From Lutibacter sp. (lineage in GTDB: Bacteria; Bacteroidota; Bacteroidia; Flavobacteriales; Flavobacteriaceae), in assembly GCA_027449025.1 (NCBI GenBank), contig DAIDMK010000015.1:1-64000 (forward strand): DNA of 64,000 bases, written 5' to 3'. The position numbers were made by a program, and so were the translations under genes. Of the stretch, positions 26,580 to 34,746 are shown one piece after another (position 1 is the first letter of the stretch; the number at the start of each line of letters is the position of its first letter). The notes under the pieces were generated by a model, which worked only from the letters and a program-made list of their open reading frames with translations, made no database searches and was not told the DNA's origin.

Positions 26580-26627
26580 AAGAAAATGAAGCATTTAAAA
26601 ATAAATTTTGTTAAAAGGTATTTTTGA

Positions 26628-26757
26628 TTTATGATTTTTGATTTACGATTTTTAGATTATTGGATTTTTTATTCGTTTAATTGTGTAATTGTGTAATGCT
26701 TGAACTTTTAACTTTTTAATTGTTAATTGTTAATTGTTAATTGTTAACTATTAATTA
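26628..26757. repeat. low-complexity AT-rich repeats
   Basis: Short-period repeats such as gatttatg / gatttacg and four or more tandem copies of the heptamer TTAATTG (about 26715-26747) fill the space between the LytTR regulator and the rpsA promoter. Related text recurs at 41128-41275. Confidence 0.6.
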
Positions 26758-27513
26758 TTAGTTGTCTATCCAAGTTTTAAAATCTTTAACACGTTCACGA
26801 CTTACAATAATTTCTGAATCCTTGTATGAATTCAAAACCACTTTTAATCGACTGTTTGAGTATGAAATAATATCTTTTATTGCATTTATATTGATAAAAT
26901 GCTGCCTATTTACCCTAAAAAATGTAGTTGACTGCAGCTTGTCTTCCAATTGTTCCAAGGTGTCTTCTATAAGATAAGTTCTGTTGTTATTTGTGAAAAT
27001 ATTTGTCGCTTTGTTTTCGCTATAAAAACATTCTATATCATCAACAGAAATTATTTTTAAATGCGGTCCTATTTTTACTGTAAATCGTGTTTTGTGATTT
27101 TTTTTGATTGGAGCAATCAATTGTTGAATTTGCTCCATATTAAAAAGATTATTCGATTTGTTGGACTGCAAGGCTTTAAACTGATTAATAGCGTTCTCAA
27201 GTTCATCGTTATCAATTGGTTTTAATAAATAATCGATACTGTTTAATTTAAATGCTTTTAAGGCATACTCATCATAGGCAGTTGTAAAAATGATGGCACT
27301 TTTAATGTCAACTTCCTCAAAAATCTCAAAGGACAATCCATCAGAAAGCTGGATGTCAAGAAATAACAAATCGGGATGTTCATTGTTCAAAAACCAATTG
27401 ATGGATTCTTCCACCGAATGTAGCATTGCTATGGGCTCAATTCCAAATTCATTGAGCATTCTGCTCAATCTTCTCGCGGCTGGCTTTTCATCTTCAATAA
27501 TTACTGCTTTCAT
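26758..27513 (-). CDS. LytTR-family response regulator
   Basis: The 251-residue regulator has an N-terminal receiver domain with acidic pocket EDE (7-9), phospho-acceptor Asp53 in LLFLDIQLSDG and the conserved Lys in LLKPID. A C-terminal LytTR DNA-binding domain begins at about residue 145 (TRFTVKIGPHLKIISVDDIECFYSENK) and includes FFRVNRQHFININAI. It is the last gene of the kinase / 2TM / 2TM / regulator group and the expected partner of the LytS-like kinase at 28389-29729. It is separated from the second 2TM gene by 201 bases containing two palindromic repeats. Confidence 0.95.
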   Translation of the reverse strand: MKAVIIEDEKPAARRLSRMLNEFGIEPIAMLHSVEESINWFLNNEHPDLLFLDIQLSDGLSFEIFEEVDIKSAIIFTTAYDEYALKAFKLNSIDYLLKPIDNDELENAINQFKALQSNKSNNLFNMEQIQQLIAPIKKNHKTRFTVKIGPHLKIISVDDIECFYSENKATNIFTNNNRTYLIEDTLEQLEDKLQSTTFFRVNRQHFININAIKDIISYSNSRLKVVLNSYKDSEIIVSRERVKDFKTWIDN

Positions 27514-27640
27514 ATTTTTAGTAACTGGTTTTTGGTGTTTTAAATTATTGGATTGTTAAATTTTTATTTCGTGGAAAACACATCATCAACCCTGCTTCGA
27601 CTCCGTTCAGCATAGGTCTCAATAGGCAAATTGGTATTTT

Positions 27641-27703
27641 AAAACGGACAAGTCACGACTTGTCCCTACTGTTAAAACGGACAAGTCACGACTTGTCCCT
27701 ACT
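27641..27703. repeat. tandem palindromic repeat (GGACAAGTC family), two copies
   Basis: Two copies of a 30-base unit (27641-27670 and 27674-27703) each contain the perfect inverted repeat GGACAAGTC / GACTTGTCC with a 2-base centre. A third, diverged copy lies at 42958-42977. Another dispersed-looking motif (cttcgactccgttcag) precedes them near 27596. Confidence 0.75.
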
Positions 27704-27714
27704 TTAATTTTTTT

Positions 27715-28029
27715 CTACTCCCAAAATTCCCGTTTATCCTTTTCCATAAATTCTTTAATTTTTTGGTCTTCCCAGTTTTTACCTAAAATGATATCCATTC
27801 CAAATACGCCAAATGCGTGAAAAGCAAGTCCGATCCCCCAAAATAAAATGGTGTTATAAGATTGCCAATCCCAAAGCACTTCTGTTCCGCCATCAGAAAA
27901 AACCTTTGCAATTAATAAAAATGCATTTACCAAAAGGTAAACCATTAAATGTACATAAAATCCTTTTATGGCTTTTACCCTTTTTTTAGCGCGTAAATAT
28001 TTTTGTTCTTCTGTATAAACTGTTTTCAT
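27715..28029 (-). CDS. 2TM-domain membrane protein
   Basis: The 104-residue protein consists almost entirely of a 2TM domain: basic N-terminus (YLRAKKRVKAIKGFY), two membrane helices with WGIGLAFHAFGVFG in the second, and the C-terminal signature LGKNWEDQKIKEFMEKD. It is a paralogue of the neighbouring 28049-28336 protein and of the C-terminal part of the kinase at 28389. 2TM proteins often accompany LytS/LytTR pairs in Flavobacteriia, so a role in kinase signalling is likely, but the mechanism is unknown to me. Confidence 0.88.
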   Translation of the reverse strand: MKTVYTEEQKYLRAKKRVKAIKGFYVHLMVYLLVNAFLLIAKVFSDGGTEVLWDWQSYNTILFWGIGLAFHAFGVFGMDIILGKNWEDQKIKEFMEKDKREFWE

Positions 28030-28048
28030 GATGTTGATGTTTTAAAAA

Positions 28049-28336
28049 TTAATTTTTATCCTTATCCATAAATTCTTGAATCCTTCTGTCTTCCCAATTT
28101 TTTCCAAATAATAAATTATGATTGAAAGCACCCAACCCGTGAAATGTGAGTCCAATTCCCCAGCCAATCATGGGAAACCAAAACCATTGAAATTCAGGTG
28201 AAAATTTCAGATTTATGAATATTAAAAATGGAATCACCACTAAGTAGACCATCAAATTCATATAAAATGCTTTAATTTTTTCAACATTCTTTTTTGCCCT
28301 GATATATTTTTGTTCTTCGGTATATGCTGTTTTCAT
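28049..28336 (-). CDS. 2TM-domain membrane protein
   Basis: The 95-residue protein is a single 2TM domain with N-terminus YIRAKKNVEKIKAFY, the central FQWFWFPMIGWGIGLTFHG and the end FGKNWEDRRIQEFMDKDKN. Its central block is nearly identical to that of the kinase C-terminus (FQWFWFPMFGWGIGLIFHG), so this copy and the fused module arose by a fairly recent duplication. It lies 52 bases downstream of the kinase and 19 bases upstream of the third copy. Confidence 0.88.
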   Translation of the reverse strand: MKTAYTEEQKYIRAKKNVEKIKAFYMNLMVYLVVIPFLIFINLKFSPEFQWFWFPMIGWGIGLTFHGLGAFNHNLLFGKNWEDRRIQEFMDKDKN

Positions 28337-28388
28337 TTTTTATTTCTTTTGTAGGTTTGTATTTTACATTATTAGGATTTTAAACTTT

Positions 28389-29729
28389 TTATTCCCAATA
28401 CTGTTTGTCTTCTTTATTCATATATTCCTTGATTTTTCGTTCCTCCCAATCTTTTCCAAGAAACGGATTGTAACTGAAAGCTTTAAAACCGTGAAATATA
28501 AGTCCGATTCCCCAACCAAACATTGGAAACCAAAACCACTGGAATTGCGGCACATATCTTAAATTTACAAAAATTAAAAATGGAATTACAATACAATAGG
28601 ATATTAAGCTTCCATAAAATTCTTTGATGTCATGCACGCGTTCCACGGCTCTTAAATATTTGTTACTTTCTAAAGTTTCTGTTTTCATTGTTTTAGTTTT
28701 TTGAGTCAATAATGGTAATTTCACGATGAAATTCTCAGTGTTTTTCTCAATCAGCACTTTTTTTAAGGTGATTAAATGATAGCGGTCGATTATATTTTTC
28801 AACCCTATCTTGGTTCCATTTTCCGTACTGATTTTCGGATTAAAATTATTGGAAACCACCAAATAGCCGTTTTCCTCTGTAATAATCACTTTTAGCGGAT
28901 TTTCTTCGGAAACCACATTGTGTTTTATGGTGTTCTCCAACAATAATTGTAACGAAAGCGGTAATATTTTATAATCTGAATCACTTGCCTTTTCAGGAAT
29001 TTCAAAGGATACAGCATCTTCAAACCGCATTTTCAGCAATTCCATATAGGTTTTGGCAAAATGCAATTCTTCATCCAACTCAATTAAATCCTTGTTTTTT
29101 TGTTCCAAAACATATCGGTAAACTTTAGAAAGTTTGGTGGTAAACCTTTCAGCAAGTTTTGGATTCTCACCAATTAATGAGGTCAAAACATTTAAACTAT
29201 TGAACAAAAAATGCGGATCAATCTGACTTTTTAACGATTCATACTTGGCCGTTTCTGTTTTAGCAACAATTTGCTGTTCCTTTACCTTTTTTTCTGTTAA
29301 AGCTTTGTAAAAATATATTGTGTGAAAAACCAAGCTTACAATTAAAGTGATTACCAGTCCAAAAGTATAGTACGAGCCTGCATTTTCATCATTTATAAAA
29401 CGTTCAACAGGTTTTCCTAAAATAACGACAAGTGTGATAAATCTTAATATAGCAAGTCCGATCATTGTGATCATAATAGAACCTACAGCACCTGAAATCA
29501 GTCGTTTTTTAGTATTTTCTTTCCAATGAAATTTACTATCCAAAAAATAAAAGAAATAACCATTAAGCGCCGTTAACACAAAAGCGTACATAAAATGAAT
29601 ACTAATAATGGTAAACAATTCATTTAATGGCAAATTAAATCCGCCCTTAAACAGCATGCGTTCCGTTACAAATATTGCCAATGTTAGTATTATGGCTATT
29701 TTCAGAACATACTTTAAATCAAATTTCAT
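28389..29729 (-). CDS. LytS-type sensor histidine kinase fused to a C-terminal 2TM domain
   Basis: The 446-residue protein (ATG at 29729 preferred to an upstream TTG at 29759) begins with four membrane helices. It continues into a His_kinase domain with IDPHFLFNSLNVL (phospho-His) and an ATPase with LLENTIKHN and GLKNIIDRY. After the natural-looking end of the kinase (FIVKLPLLTQ), the frame continues through KTKT into MKTETLESNKYLRAVERV, a complete 2TM domain that begins with what looks like its own start codon. The junction contains an A6 run; one extra A would create a TAA stop just before that ATG. It therefore may be a true fusion, a recent frameshift or a sequencing error. It signals to the LytTR regulator at 26758. 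Confidence 0.9.
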   Translation of the reverse strand: MKFDLKYVLKIAIILTLAIFVTERMLFKGGFNLPLNELFTIISIHFMYAFVLTALNGYFFYFLDSKFHWKENTKKRLISGAVGSIMITMIGLAILRFITLVVILGKPVERFINDENAGSYYTFGLVITLIVSLVFHTIYFYKALTEKKVKEQQIVAKTETAKYESLKSQIDPHFLFNSLNVLTSLIGENPKLAERFTTKLSKVYRYVLEQKNKDLIELDEELHFAKTYMELLKMRFEDAVSFEIPEKASDSDYKILPLSLQLLLENTIKHNVVSEENPLKVIITEENGYLVVSNNFNPKISTENGTKIGLKNIIDRYHLITLKKVLIEKNTENFIVKLPLLTQKTKTMKTETLESNKYLRAVERVHDIKEFYGSLISYCIVIPFLIFVNLRYVPQFQWFWFPMFGWGIGLIFHGFKAFSYNPFLGKDWEERKIKEYMNKEDKQYWE

Positions 29730-29760
29730 TGGAATCTTTTTAGGTATTTGCAACCGCAAT

Positions 29761-30189
29761 TTAAAATTTAATTTCTAAAATGAGGGAATTGCTTTTCACT
29801 TCAAATTTTGCACTTTCAAATTCAGGCGGACCAAAATTCATTTTATTATTTGACAAACCGTAACTTTCTATGGGTATGCCACTTTCATTAAAATCCATAA
29901 GGTTGTTATTATTTTCATCGTGAAAACAAATAATGGCATAATTTCCCTGCGGAACATTTTCAAAAACAACGGTGCTTTTCCTGTTCTCCAAAGAAGTAGA
30001 TTTGGAATAAACAGGTTGTTTCATAAAATTTTCTTCATTATAAAAGGCGAATTTTACAGTGCCATTGTCACTTAAGGCATTTACTGCCGTAACTGTCACT
30101 GAAATTCCTTCTGCTAATTTAGTTGTTGATGTTTGAGCAAAAATCATTGACGATATCAATAATGCGAGTGCTAAAATTACTTGTTGCAT
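29761..30189 (-). CDS. DUF2141 secreted protein
   Basis: The 142-residue product has a signal peptide (MQQVILALALLISSMIFAQ); the start at 30189 is preferred because a longer frame from 30228 adds a polar extension before it. The mature part has the DUF2141 pattern: a beta-sandwich with GTVKFAFYNEENFM, VPQGNYAIICFHDENNNNLMDFNESGIPIE and YGLSNN. The Asp/Asn-rich DENNNNLMDFNE loop resembles a calcium-binding turn. Periplasmic or secreted; function unknown. It lies 31 bases upstream of the kinase gene and is likely the first gene of the signalling operon. Confidence 0.85.
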   Translation of the reverse strand: MQQVILALALLISSMIFAQTSTTKLAEGISVTVTAVNALSDNGTVKFAFYNEENFMKQPVYSKSTSLENRKSTVVFENVPQGNYAIICFHDENNNNLMDFNESGIPIESYGLSNNKMNFGPPEFESAKFEVKSNSLILEIKF

Positions 30190-30439
30190 ACTTTTTAGTT
30201 TTATGGTTACTATTATTTTATAGGTCAAATTTGCCGAGAATTACGGACTTGAAAAACTTTTACTTTCTGAATTGTCGTTTATTTCGGCTGAACTGTAAAA
30301 TAGCCTCCTTAAAAACCTAAAACACTTATTTCATCATTAATAAATAATCAAAACACTTTAAAAAAAGCCTAACATTCGTCATACTATTGTATTAAAAAGT
30401 TTGTACTTTTATAAAACTTTTTATAAAAACCATTGAATT

Positions 30440-32542
30440 ATGAAAATATACGATGATAAACACATTAAAAATATAGCTTTTGTTGGCGCCCATAAAAGTG
30501 GTAAAACAACATTCGCTGAAACCATGCTCTTTGAAGCCGGATTAGTCAGCCGCCGTGGTAGCGTTGAAAACAAAAATACTATTTCCGACTACCACACGAT
30601 TGAACATGAAAGAGAAACTTCCGTTTTTGCAACACCTCTTCATACCGAATGGCGCAACTACAAAATTAACATTATTGACACACCAGGATTGGATGATTAT
30701 ATTGGTGAAATCACCTCTACAATGCATGTAGCTGACTCCGTTGTAATGGTTATAAACGCACAATATGGCGTTGAAGTTGGCACAGAAATTATTTGGGGTT
30801 CCATAAACCGATTTTCGCACCCAACCTTATTTGTAATCAACCAAATTGACCATCCTAGCGCCGATTTTGACGAAAGTTATAAAAGCATTGTTGAATTGGT
30901 GGGTAAAAATGTGGTTAAAATACAATATCCACTTGTAGTTGATGGTGCCCAATGCATTATTGATGTTCTTAAAATGAAAATGTACAAATTTGGGCCACAA
31001 GGCGGAAAACCTGAAAAATTAAAAATTCCAAAAGATCAACTTGAACATGCAACAGCGCTTCAAAATGAATTGATTGAAAAAGCTGCCGAAAACGATGAAA
31101 ATTTGATGGAACTTTATTTTGATAAAGGCACGCTTAATGAAGATGAAATGCGAGAAGGAATTAAAAAGGGAATGCTAAATCATGAATTATTTCCGGTATT
31201 TTGCATTTCAGCTTTAAATGATATGGGAACTGGTCGGTTAATGGGTTTTATTGACAATGTAGCCCCTTCCGCAGCAGATTTAAAACCAGAACAAAGTGTT
31301 GAAGGAAATGATATCGAATGCAAAACCAATGCGCCAACTTCGCTTTTTATATTTAAAACAGTTTACGAACCTAACCTTGGACAAATTAGTTTCTTTAAAG
31401 TAAAATCAGGAGAAATTAAACAAAATGACAAGTTGGAGAATTCCAGAAATAACGAGATTGAAATTTTAAACCAACTCTATATTATGGATGGAAAAAATAG
31501 GGAATTGGTTGAAAAATTAAGTGCCGGTGATATTGGAGCCACCTTAAAATTAAAATTTACCGAGACAAATGATACCTTATGCACAAAAGGCTCTAACATT
31601 ACCATAAAACCTATTGAATATCCTGAAGCAAGAATTACCAAAGCAGTAAGGGCTTTTGATAAAAATGATGATGAAAAACTTAACGAAGCACTTAAAAAAA
31701 TTCGTAGCCAAGATCCAACCGTAAATGTTAAGTATTCTCCGGAATTAAAACAACTCATTCTTTCTAGTCAGGGAGAGTTGCATTTAGCTACAATTGACTG
31801 GATTTTGCAAAACACTTACGGTATAAAAGCAGTTTTTGAACAACCTAAAATAGCTTATAGAGAAACAATCCAGCGTTCTGCAACAACTAGTTATAAACAT
31901 AAAAAACAATCTGGAGGTTCAGGTCAGTTTGGTGAAGTTCATATTAAAATTGAACCTTGGTACGAAGGTATTCCAGAACCTGAAGGATTTAACATCAGAG
32001 GAAAAGAGGAAGTAAATTTGGATTGGGGCGGAAAATTGATATTCTACAATTGTATTGTTGGAGGTGTTATTGATGCACGTTATTTGCCTTCAGTTTTAAA
32101 AGGAATTTTAGAAGTTATGGAAGAAGGACCATTAACCGGTTCATATGCAAGAGATGTTCGCGTGATGCTTTTTGATGGAAGAATGCACGCAGTAGATTCT
32201 AATGACATTTCCTTTAAAATTGCAGGTGCACACGCCTTTAAAGAAGCCTTCTTAAATGCAAAACCTAAATTATTGGAACCTATTAACGAACTTTCCGTTA
32301 AAGTACCAGAAGAATTAATGGGAAATGTTATGACCGATTTACAGTCGCGCAGATCTGTAATTCTTGGAATGGACAGCGAAGGAAAATATCAAACCATAAA
32401 GGCCAAAACACCTTTGGCTGAAATGTACAAATATTCAACAACTTTACGTTCAATAACGCAAGGTCGAGGTAGTTTTAGCACTAAATTTTCAAACTTTGAA
32501 TTGGTGCCAAACAATGTACAGGAAGAGTTGGTGAAAAAATAG
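30440..32542 (+). CDS. EF-G-like translational GTPase (divergent paralogue)
   Basis: The 700-residue protein has all five EF-G domains: a GTPase domain with P-loop GAHKSGKTT (16-24), NQID (134-137) and a G domain insert; domain II (SLFIFKTVYEPNLGQISFFKV); domain III; domain IV (GGSGQFGEVHIKIEPW); and domain V (VKVPEELMGNVMTDLQSRR). The catalytic His of the switch II motif DTPGH is replaced by Leu84 (DTPGLDDY), and NKxD is NQID. It is therefore a member of the EF-G-like group rather than the main elongation factor, and hydrolysis or ribosome role may differ. Monocistronic, closed by a strong terminator. Confidence 0.92.
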   Translation: MKIYDDKHIKNIAFVGAHKSGKTTFAETMLFEAGLVSRRGSVENKNTISDYHTIEHERETSVFATPLHTEWRNYKINIIDTPGLDDYIGEITSTMHVADSVVMVINAQYGVEVGTEIIWGSINRFSHPTLFVINQIDHPSADFDESYKSIVELVGKNVVKIQYPLVVDGAQCIIDVLKMKMYKFGPQGGKPEKLKIPKDQLEHATALQNELIEKAAENDENLMELYFDKGTLNEDEMREGIKKGMLNHELFPVFCISALNDMGTGRLMGFIDNVAPSAADLKPEQSVEGNDIECKTNAPTSLFIFKTVYEPNLGQISFFKVKSGEIKQNDKLENSRNNEIEILNQLYIMDGKNRELVEKLSAGDIGATLKLKFTETNDTLCTKGSNITIKPIEYPEARITKAVRAFDKNDDEKLNEALKKIRSQDPTVNVKYSPELKQLILSSQGELHLATIDWILQNTYGIKAVFEQPKIAYRETIQRSATTSYKHKKQSGGSGQFGEVHIKIEPWYEGIPEPEGFNIRGKEEVNLDWGGKLIFYNCIVGGVIDARYLPSVLKGILEVMEEGPLTGSYARDVRVMLFDGRMHAVDSNDISFKIAGAHAFKEAFLNAKPKLLEPINELSVKVPEELMGNVMTDLQSRRSVILGMDSEGKYQTIKAKTPLAEMYKYSTTLRSITQGRGSFSTKFSNFELVPNNVQEELVKK

Positions 32543-32561
32543 CGCTAATTTTTATAAAAGC

Positions 32562-32600
32562 AAAGACTCGTCTATTCAACTCAAATAGACGAGTCTTTTT
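32562..32600 (+). terminator. strong rho-independent terminator
   Basis: A 15-bp perfect stem, AAAGACTCGTCTATT (32562-32576) with AATAGACGAGTCTTT (32584-32598), followed by T, 19 bases after the EF-G-like gene. Confidence 0.9.
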
Positions 32601-32838
32601 GTTGAGAAAAACCAATTAATATTTATTAATTCAAATTAATTTTTATGATCCTTAAAGTTTTAGATGGTTATTAAACAATAAATTATAAAAAAATCAAATA
32701 TTAATTGATTGCCAATATAATAATTTTTTTCCGCAAAACAAAGTATTATCACTAAATATCAGCAATATAAACATCTTCTATGTAATTAAACTTTAGTTTT
32801 ATTAGGATATATTTAATATTAAATTAAATAGTTCATTA
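32601..32838. other. intergenic stretch without recognised gene
   Basis: AT-rich spacer between the EF-G terminator and the promoter at 32839; no reading frame or RNA gene recognised. Confidence 0.5.
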
Positions 32839-32869
32839 TTTATTCATCGATGATAAATCCGTATCTTTG
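32839..32869 (+). promoter_or_regulatory. promoter of the 32888-35972 operon
   Basis: TTTA (32839-32842, one mismatch to TTTG), 19 bases, then TATCTTTG (32862-32869), about 18 bases before the ATG of the small Cys-containing protein. Confidence 0.65.
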
Positions 32870-32887
32870 TAGCCTAATATTTTTTTT

Positions 32888-33073
32888 ATGAAACTTATAT
32901 TAATTACAATTGGTCTTTTAGCCATTGGTATTGCAGGACTAGCCATCAAAATTTGGGCTAAAAAAGAAGGTAAATTTGCGGGAACTTGCGCTAGCCAAAA
33001 TCCACATTTAAATAAAGAAGGTCAAGCTTGTGGCTATTGTGGCAGATTGCCTGATCAATGTGAAAATAAATAA
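32888..33073 (+). CDS. small membrane protein with four cysteines
   Basis: The 61-residue product has one N-terminal membrane helix (LILITIGLLAIGIAGLAIKIW) and a C-terminal tail with Cys34, Cys48, Cys51 and Cys58 (CASQNPH, ACGYCGRLPDQC). The CGYCG pair suggests a metal site. Similar small proteins occur in Flavobacteriaceae without a function I can name. It has a near-consensus promoter directly upstream and ends 3 bases before the glycosyltransferase, so it leads a four-gene operon. Confidence 0.75.
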   Translation: MKLILITIGLLAIGIAGLAIKIWAKKEGKFAGTCASQNPHLNKEGQACGYCGRLPDQCENK

Positions 33074-33076
33074 AAT

Positions 33077-34186
33077 ATGCTTGAATATCTATTTATTGCT
33101 TTTATAGTAATTTTTTGTATTCAGTTTATTTATTACGTTTTTATCCTTGGCTCTTTTTCCTTTTCCAAAAAGAAATTTTCTGAAACTAATTTCAATCTAC
33201 CAGTTTCTGTAATTATTTGTGCTAAAAATGAGGCAAAAAACTTAACTAATAATTTGCCGCTGTTTTTAAAACAAAATTACCCTAATTTTGAGTTGGTTTT
33301 AATTAATGATTGTTCACATGACCGCACTTTAAAAGTGATGGAACAGTTTAAAAAAGAAGCCTCAATCCCCATAAAAATTGTGGATGTGGTGGCAAATGAA
33401 CAATTTTGGGGAAGTAAAAAATATGCGCTTACCCTAGGTATAAAGGCAGCTACGCATGAACATTTATTGTTTACGGATGCCGACTGCATTCCTATTTCTG
33501 AAAGCTGGATAACAGAAATGATTGGTAATTTCAATACCAAACATCAAATCGTATTGGGATATGGTGCCTACCAAAAAATAAAAAAATCGTGGCTTAACAA
33601 ACTTATTCGTTTTGAAAGCCTGTTAACCGCCCTGCAATATTTTAGTTATGCAAAAATTGGAGTTCCTTATATGGGAGTGGGTCGAAATTTAGCATACACA
33701 AAATCGACTTTCTTCAAAGTTAACGGGTTTATAAATCATATGAAAATTAAATCAGGTGATGACGATTTATTTATTAATGAAGTAGCAACAAAAGAAAATA
33801 CGGCTATTTCTTTCACGCATAACAGTTTTACAGAATCCATTCCAAAAACAAATTTTAAAGATTGGATTTCTCAAAAAAGAAGACATATTTCAACCGCATC
33901 CTTATACAAACCTCTACATAAATTTTTATTAGGGTTGTTTTTCGTTTCCCAATTTCTCTTTTGGATTTTAGCCATCATACTTTTAGGTTTTCTTTATAAT
34001 TGGCAGTTAGTTGCCGTTTTAATTTTTACCCGATTCCTGTTTTTATATTTGGTTGTCGGCTATTCAGCAAAAAAATTAAACGAAAAGGATTTAATTCTAT
34101 TTATTCCTTTTTTTGAAATATTTTTAATTTTGATACAAATGTTTATCTTTATAAAAAATATGATTTCAAAACCCACACATTGGTAA
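33077..34186 (+). CDS. membrane-bound family 2 glycosyltransferase
   Basis: The 369-residue protein has an N-terminal membrane helix and a GT-A catalytic domain with PVSVIICAKNEAKNL, the nucleotide-binding NDCSHDRT, the metal-binding DAD in LLFTDADCIP, an acidic SGDDDLFIN and the acceptor-side QKRRHIST. Two or three C-terminal membrane helices follow (about 285-365). This is the layout of processive or membrane-anchored GT2 enzymes that work on polysaccharide or lipid-linked sugars at the inner membrane; the product is unknown. The stop codon overlaps the start of the sigma factor gene. Confidence 0.9.
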   Translation: MLEYLFIAFIVIFCIQFIYYVFILGSFSFSKKKFSETNFNLPVSVIICAKNEAKNLTNNLPLFLKQNYPNFELVLINDCSHDRTLKVMEQFKKEASIPIKIVDVVANEQFWGSKKYALTLGIKAATHEHLLFTDADCIPISESWITEMIGNFNTKHQIVLGYGAYQKIKKSWLNKLIRFESLLTALQYFSYAKIGVPYMGVGRNLAYTKSTFFKVNGFINHMKIKSGDDDLFINEVATKENTAISFTHNSFTESIPKTNFKDWISQKRRHISTASLYKPLHKFLLGLFFVSQFLFWILAIILLGFLYNWQLVAVLIFTRFLFLYLVVGYSAKKLNEKDLILFIPFFEIFLILIQMFIFIKNMISKPTHW

Positions 34187-34746
34187 AAAGAAACAATGAT
34201 ATTGCCGATTTAATTGAAAAAGCAAGAAAAAAAGACCAAAAAGCCTTTAACACCTTGCTAAACACCTATTGGAGCGACGTTTACCGCTTTCAGTTATTAA
34301 AAACTGAAAACGAAGACGAAGCCGAAGACATTACAATTAAAACCTTTTCAAAAGCATTTGATAAAATTAACTTATACAATGAAAGCTATAATTTTAAAAC
34401 ATGGTTAATTTCAATTTCAAAAAATATTTTTTTAGATCATTTGAGAAAACAACGTACGGAAACCATCTCAATCGATAAAAAGGAATCTGAGGCTTATAAA
34501 ATTTTTGACGAAAGTCCTTCTCCTGAAGATCAATTAATTATCGATCAAAATTTGGCACAATTGCTAAACTATTTGAAATTGCTAAAACCTCATTACCAAG
34601 AAATAATTAATCTTCGCTATTTTAGAGAAATGAGTTATAAAGAAATGGCTGAAGTTTTAAATGAACCTATAGGCAATATCAAAATTAAATTATCACGTGC
34701 CAAAAAATTATTGGCAGAAATCATTAAAAAATCTTCTAAAAGTTGA
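34180..34746 (+). CDS. RNA polymerase sigma factor, ECF-type, without linked anti-sigma
   Basis: The 188-residue sigma-70 protein has region 2 (DEAEDITIKTFSKAFDKINLY, FKTWLISISKNIFLDHLRKQR) and region 4 (LLKPHYQEIINLRYFREMSYKEMAEVLNEPIGNIKIKLSRAKK). There is no ATG near the start; the frame opens with TTG at 34180, overlapping the glycosyltransferase stop (TTGGTAA), so translation is probably coupled. No anti-sigma gene is adjacent. Instead it is followed, again with overlap, by the Nramp-like transporter. Control may be transcriptional. Confidence 0.92.
   Translation: MVKRNNDIADLIEKARKKDQKAFNTLLNTYWSDVYRFQLLKTENEDEAEDITIKTFSKAFDKINLYNESYNFKTWLISISKNIFLDHLRKQRTETISIDKKESEAYKIFDESPSPEDQLIIDQNLAQLLNYLKLLKPHYQEIINLRYFREMSYKEMAEVLNEPIGNIKIKLSRAKKLLAEIIKKSSKS

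Noticed and set aside
26304-26627. Plus-strand open frame of 107 codons opposite the rpsA start
   Set aside because: It is antisense to the Glu/Ala/Lys repeats of S1 and to the rpsA promoter; no signal of coding.
27648-27669. GTAGGG on the minus strand as a fourth ECF promoter
   Set aside because: The box 16 bases downstream is CCGTTTT, not TGTTATA; the word belongs to the palindromic repeat.
27641-27703. Tandem palindromes considered as a CRISPR array
   Set aside because: Only two copies with a 3-base gap, no spacers and no cas genes.
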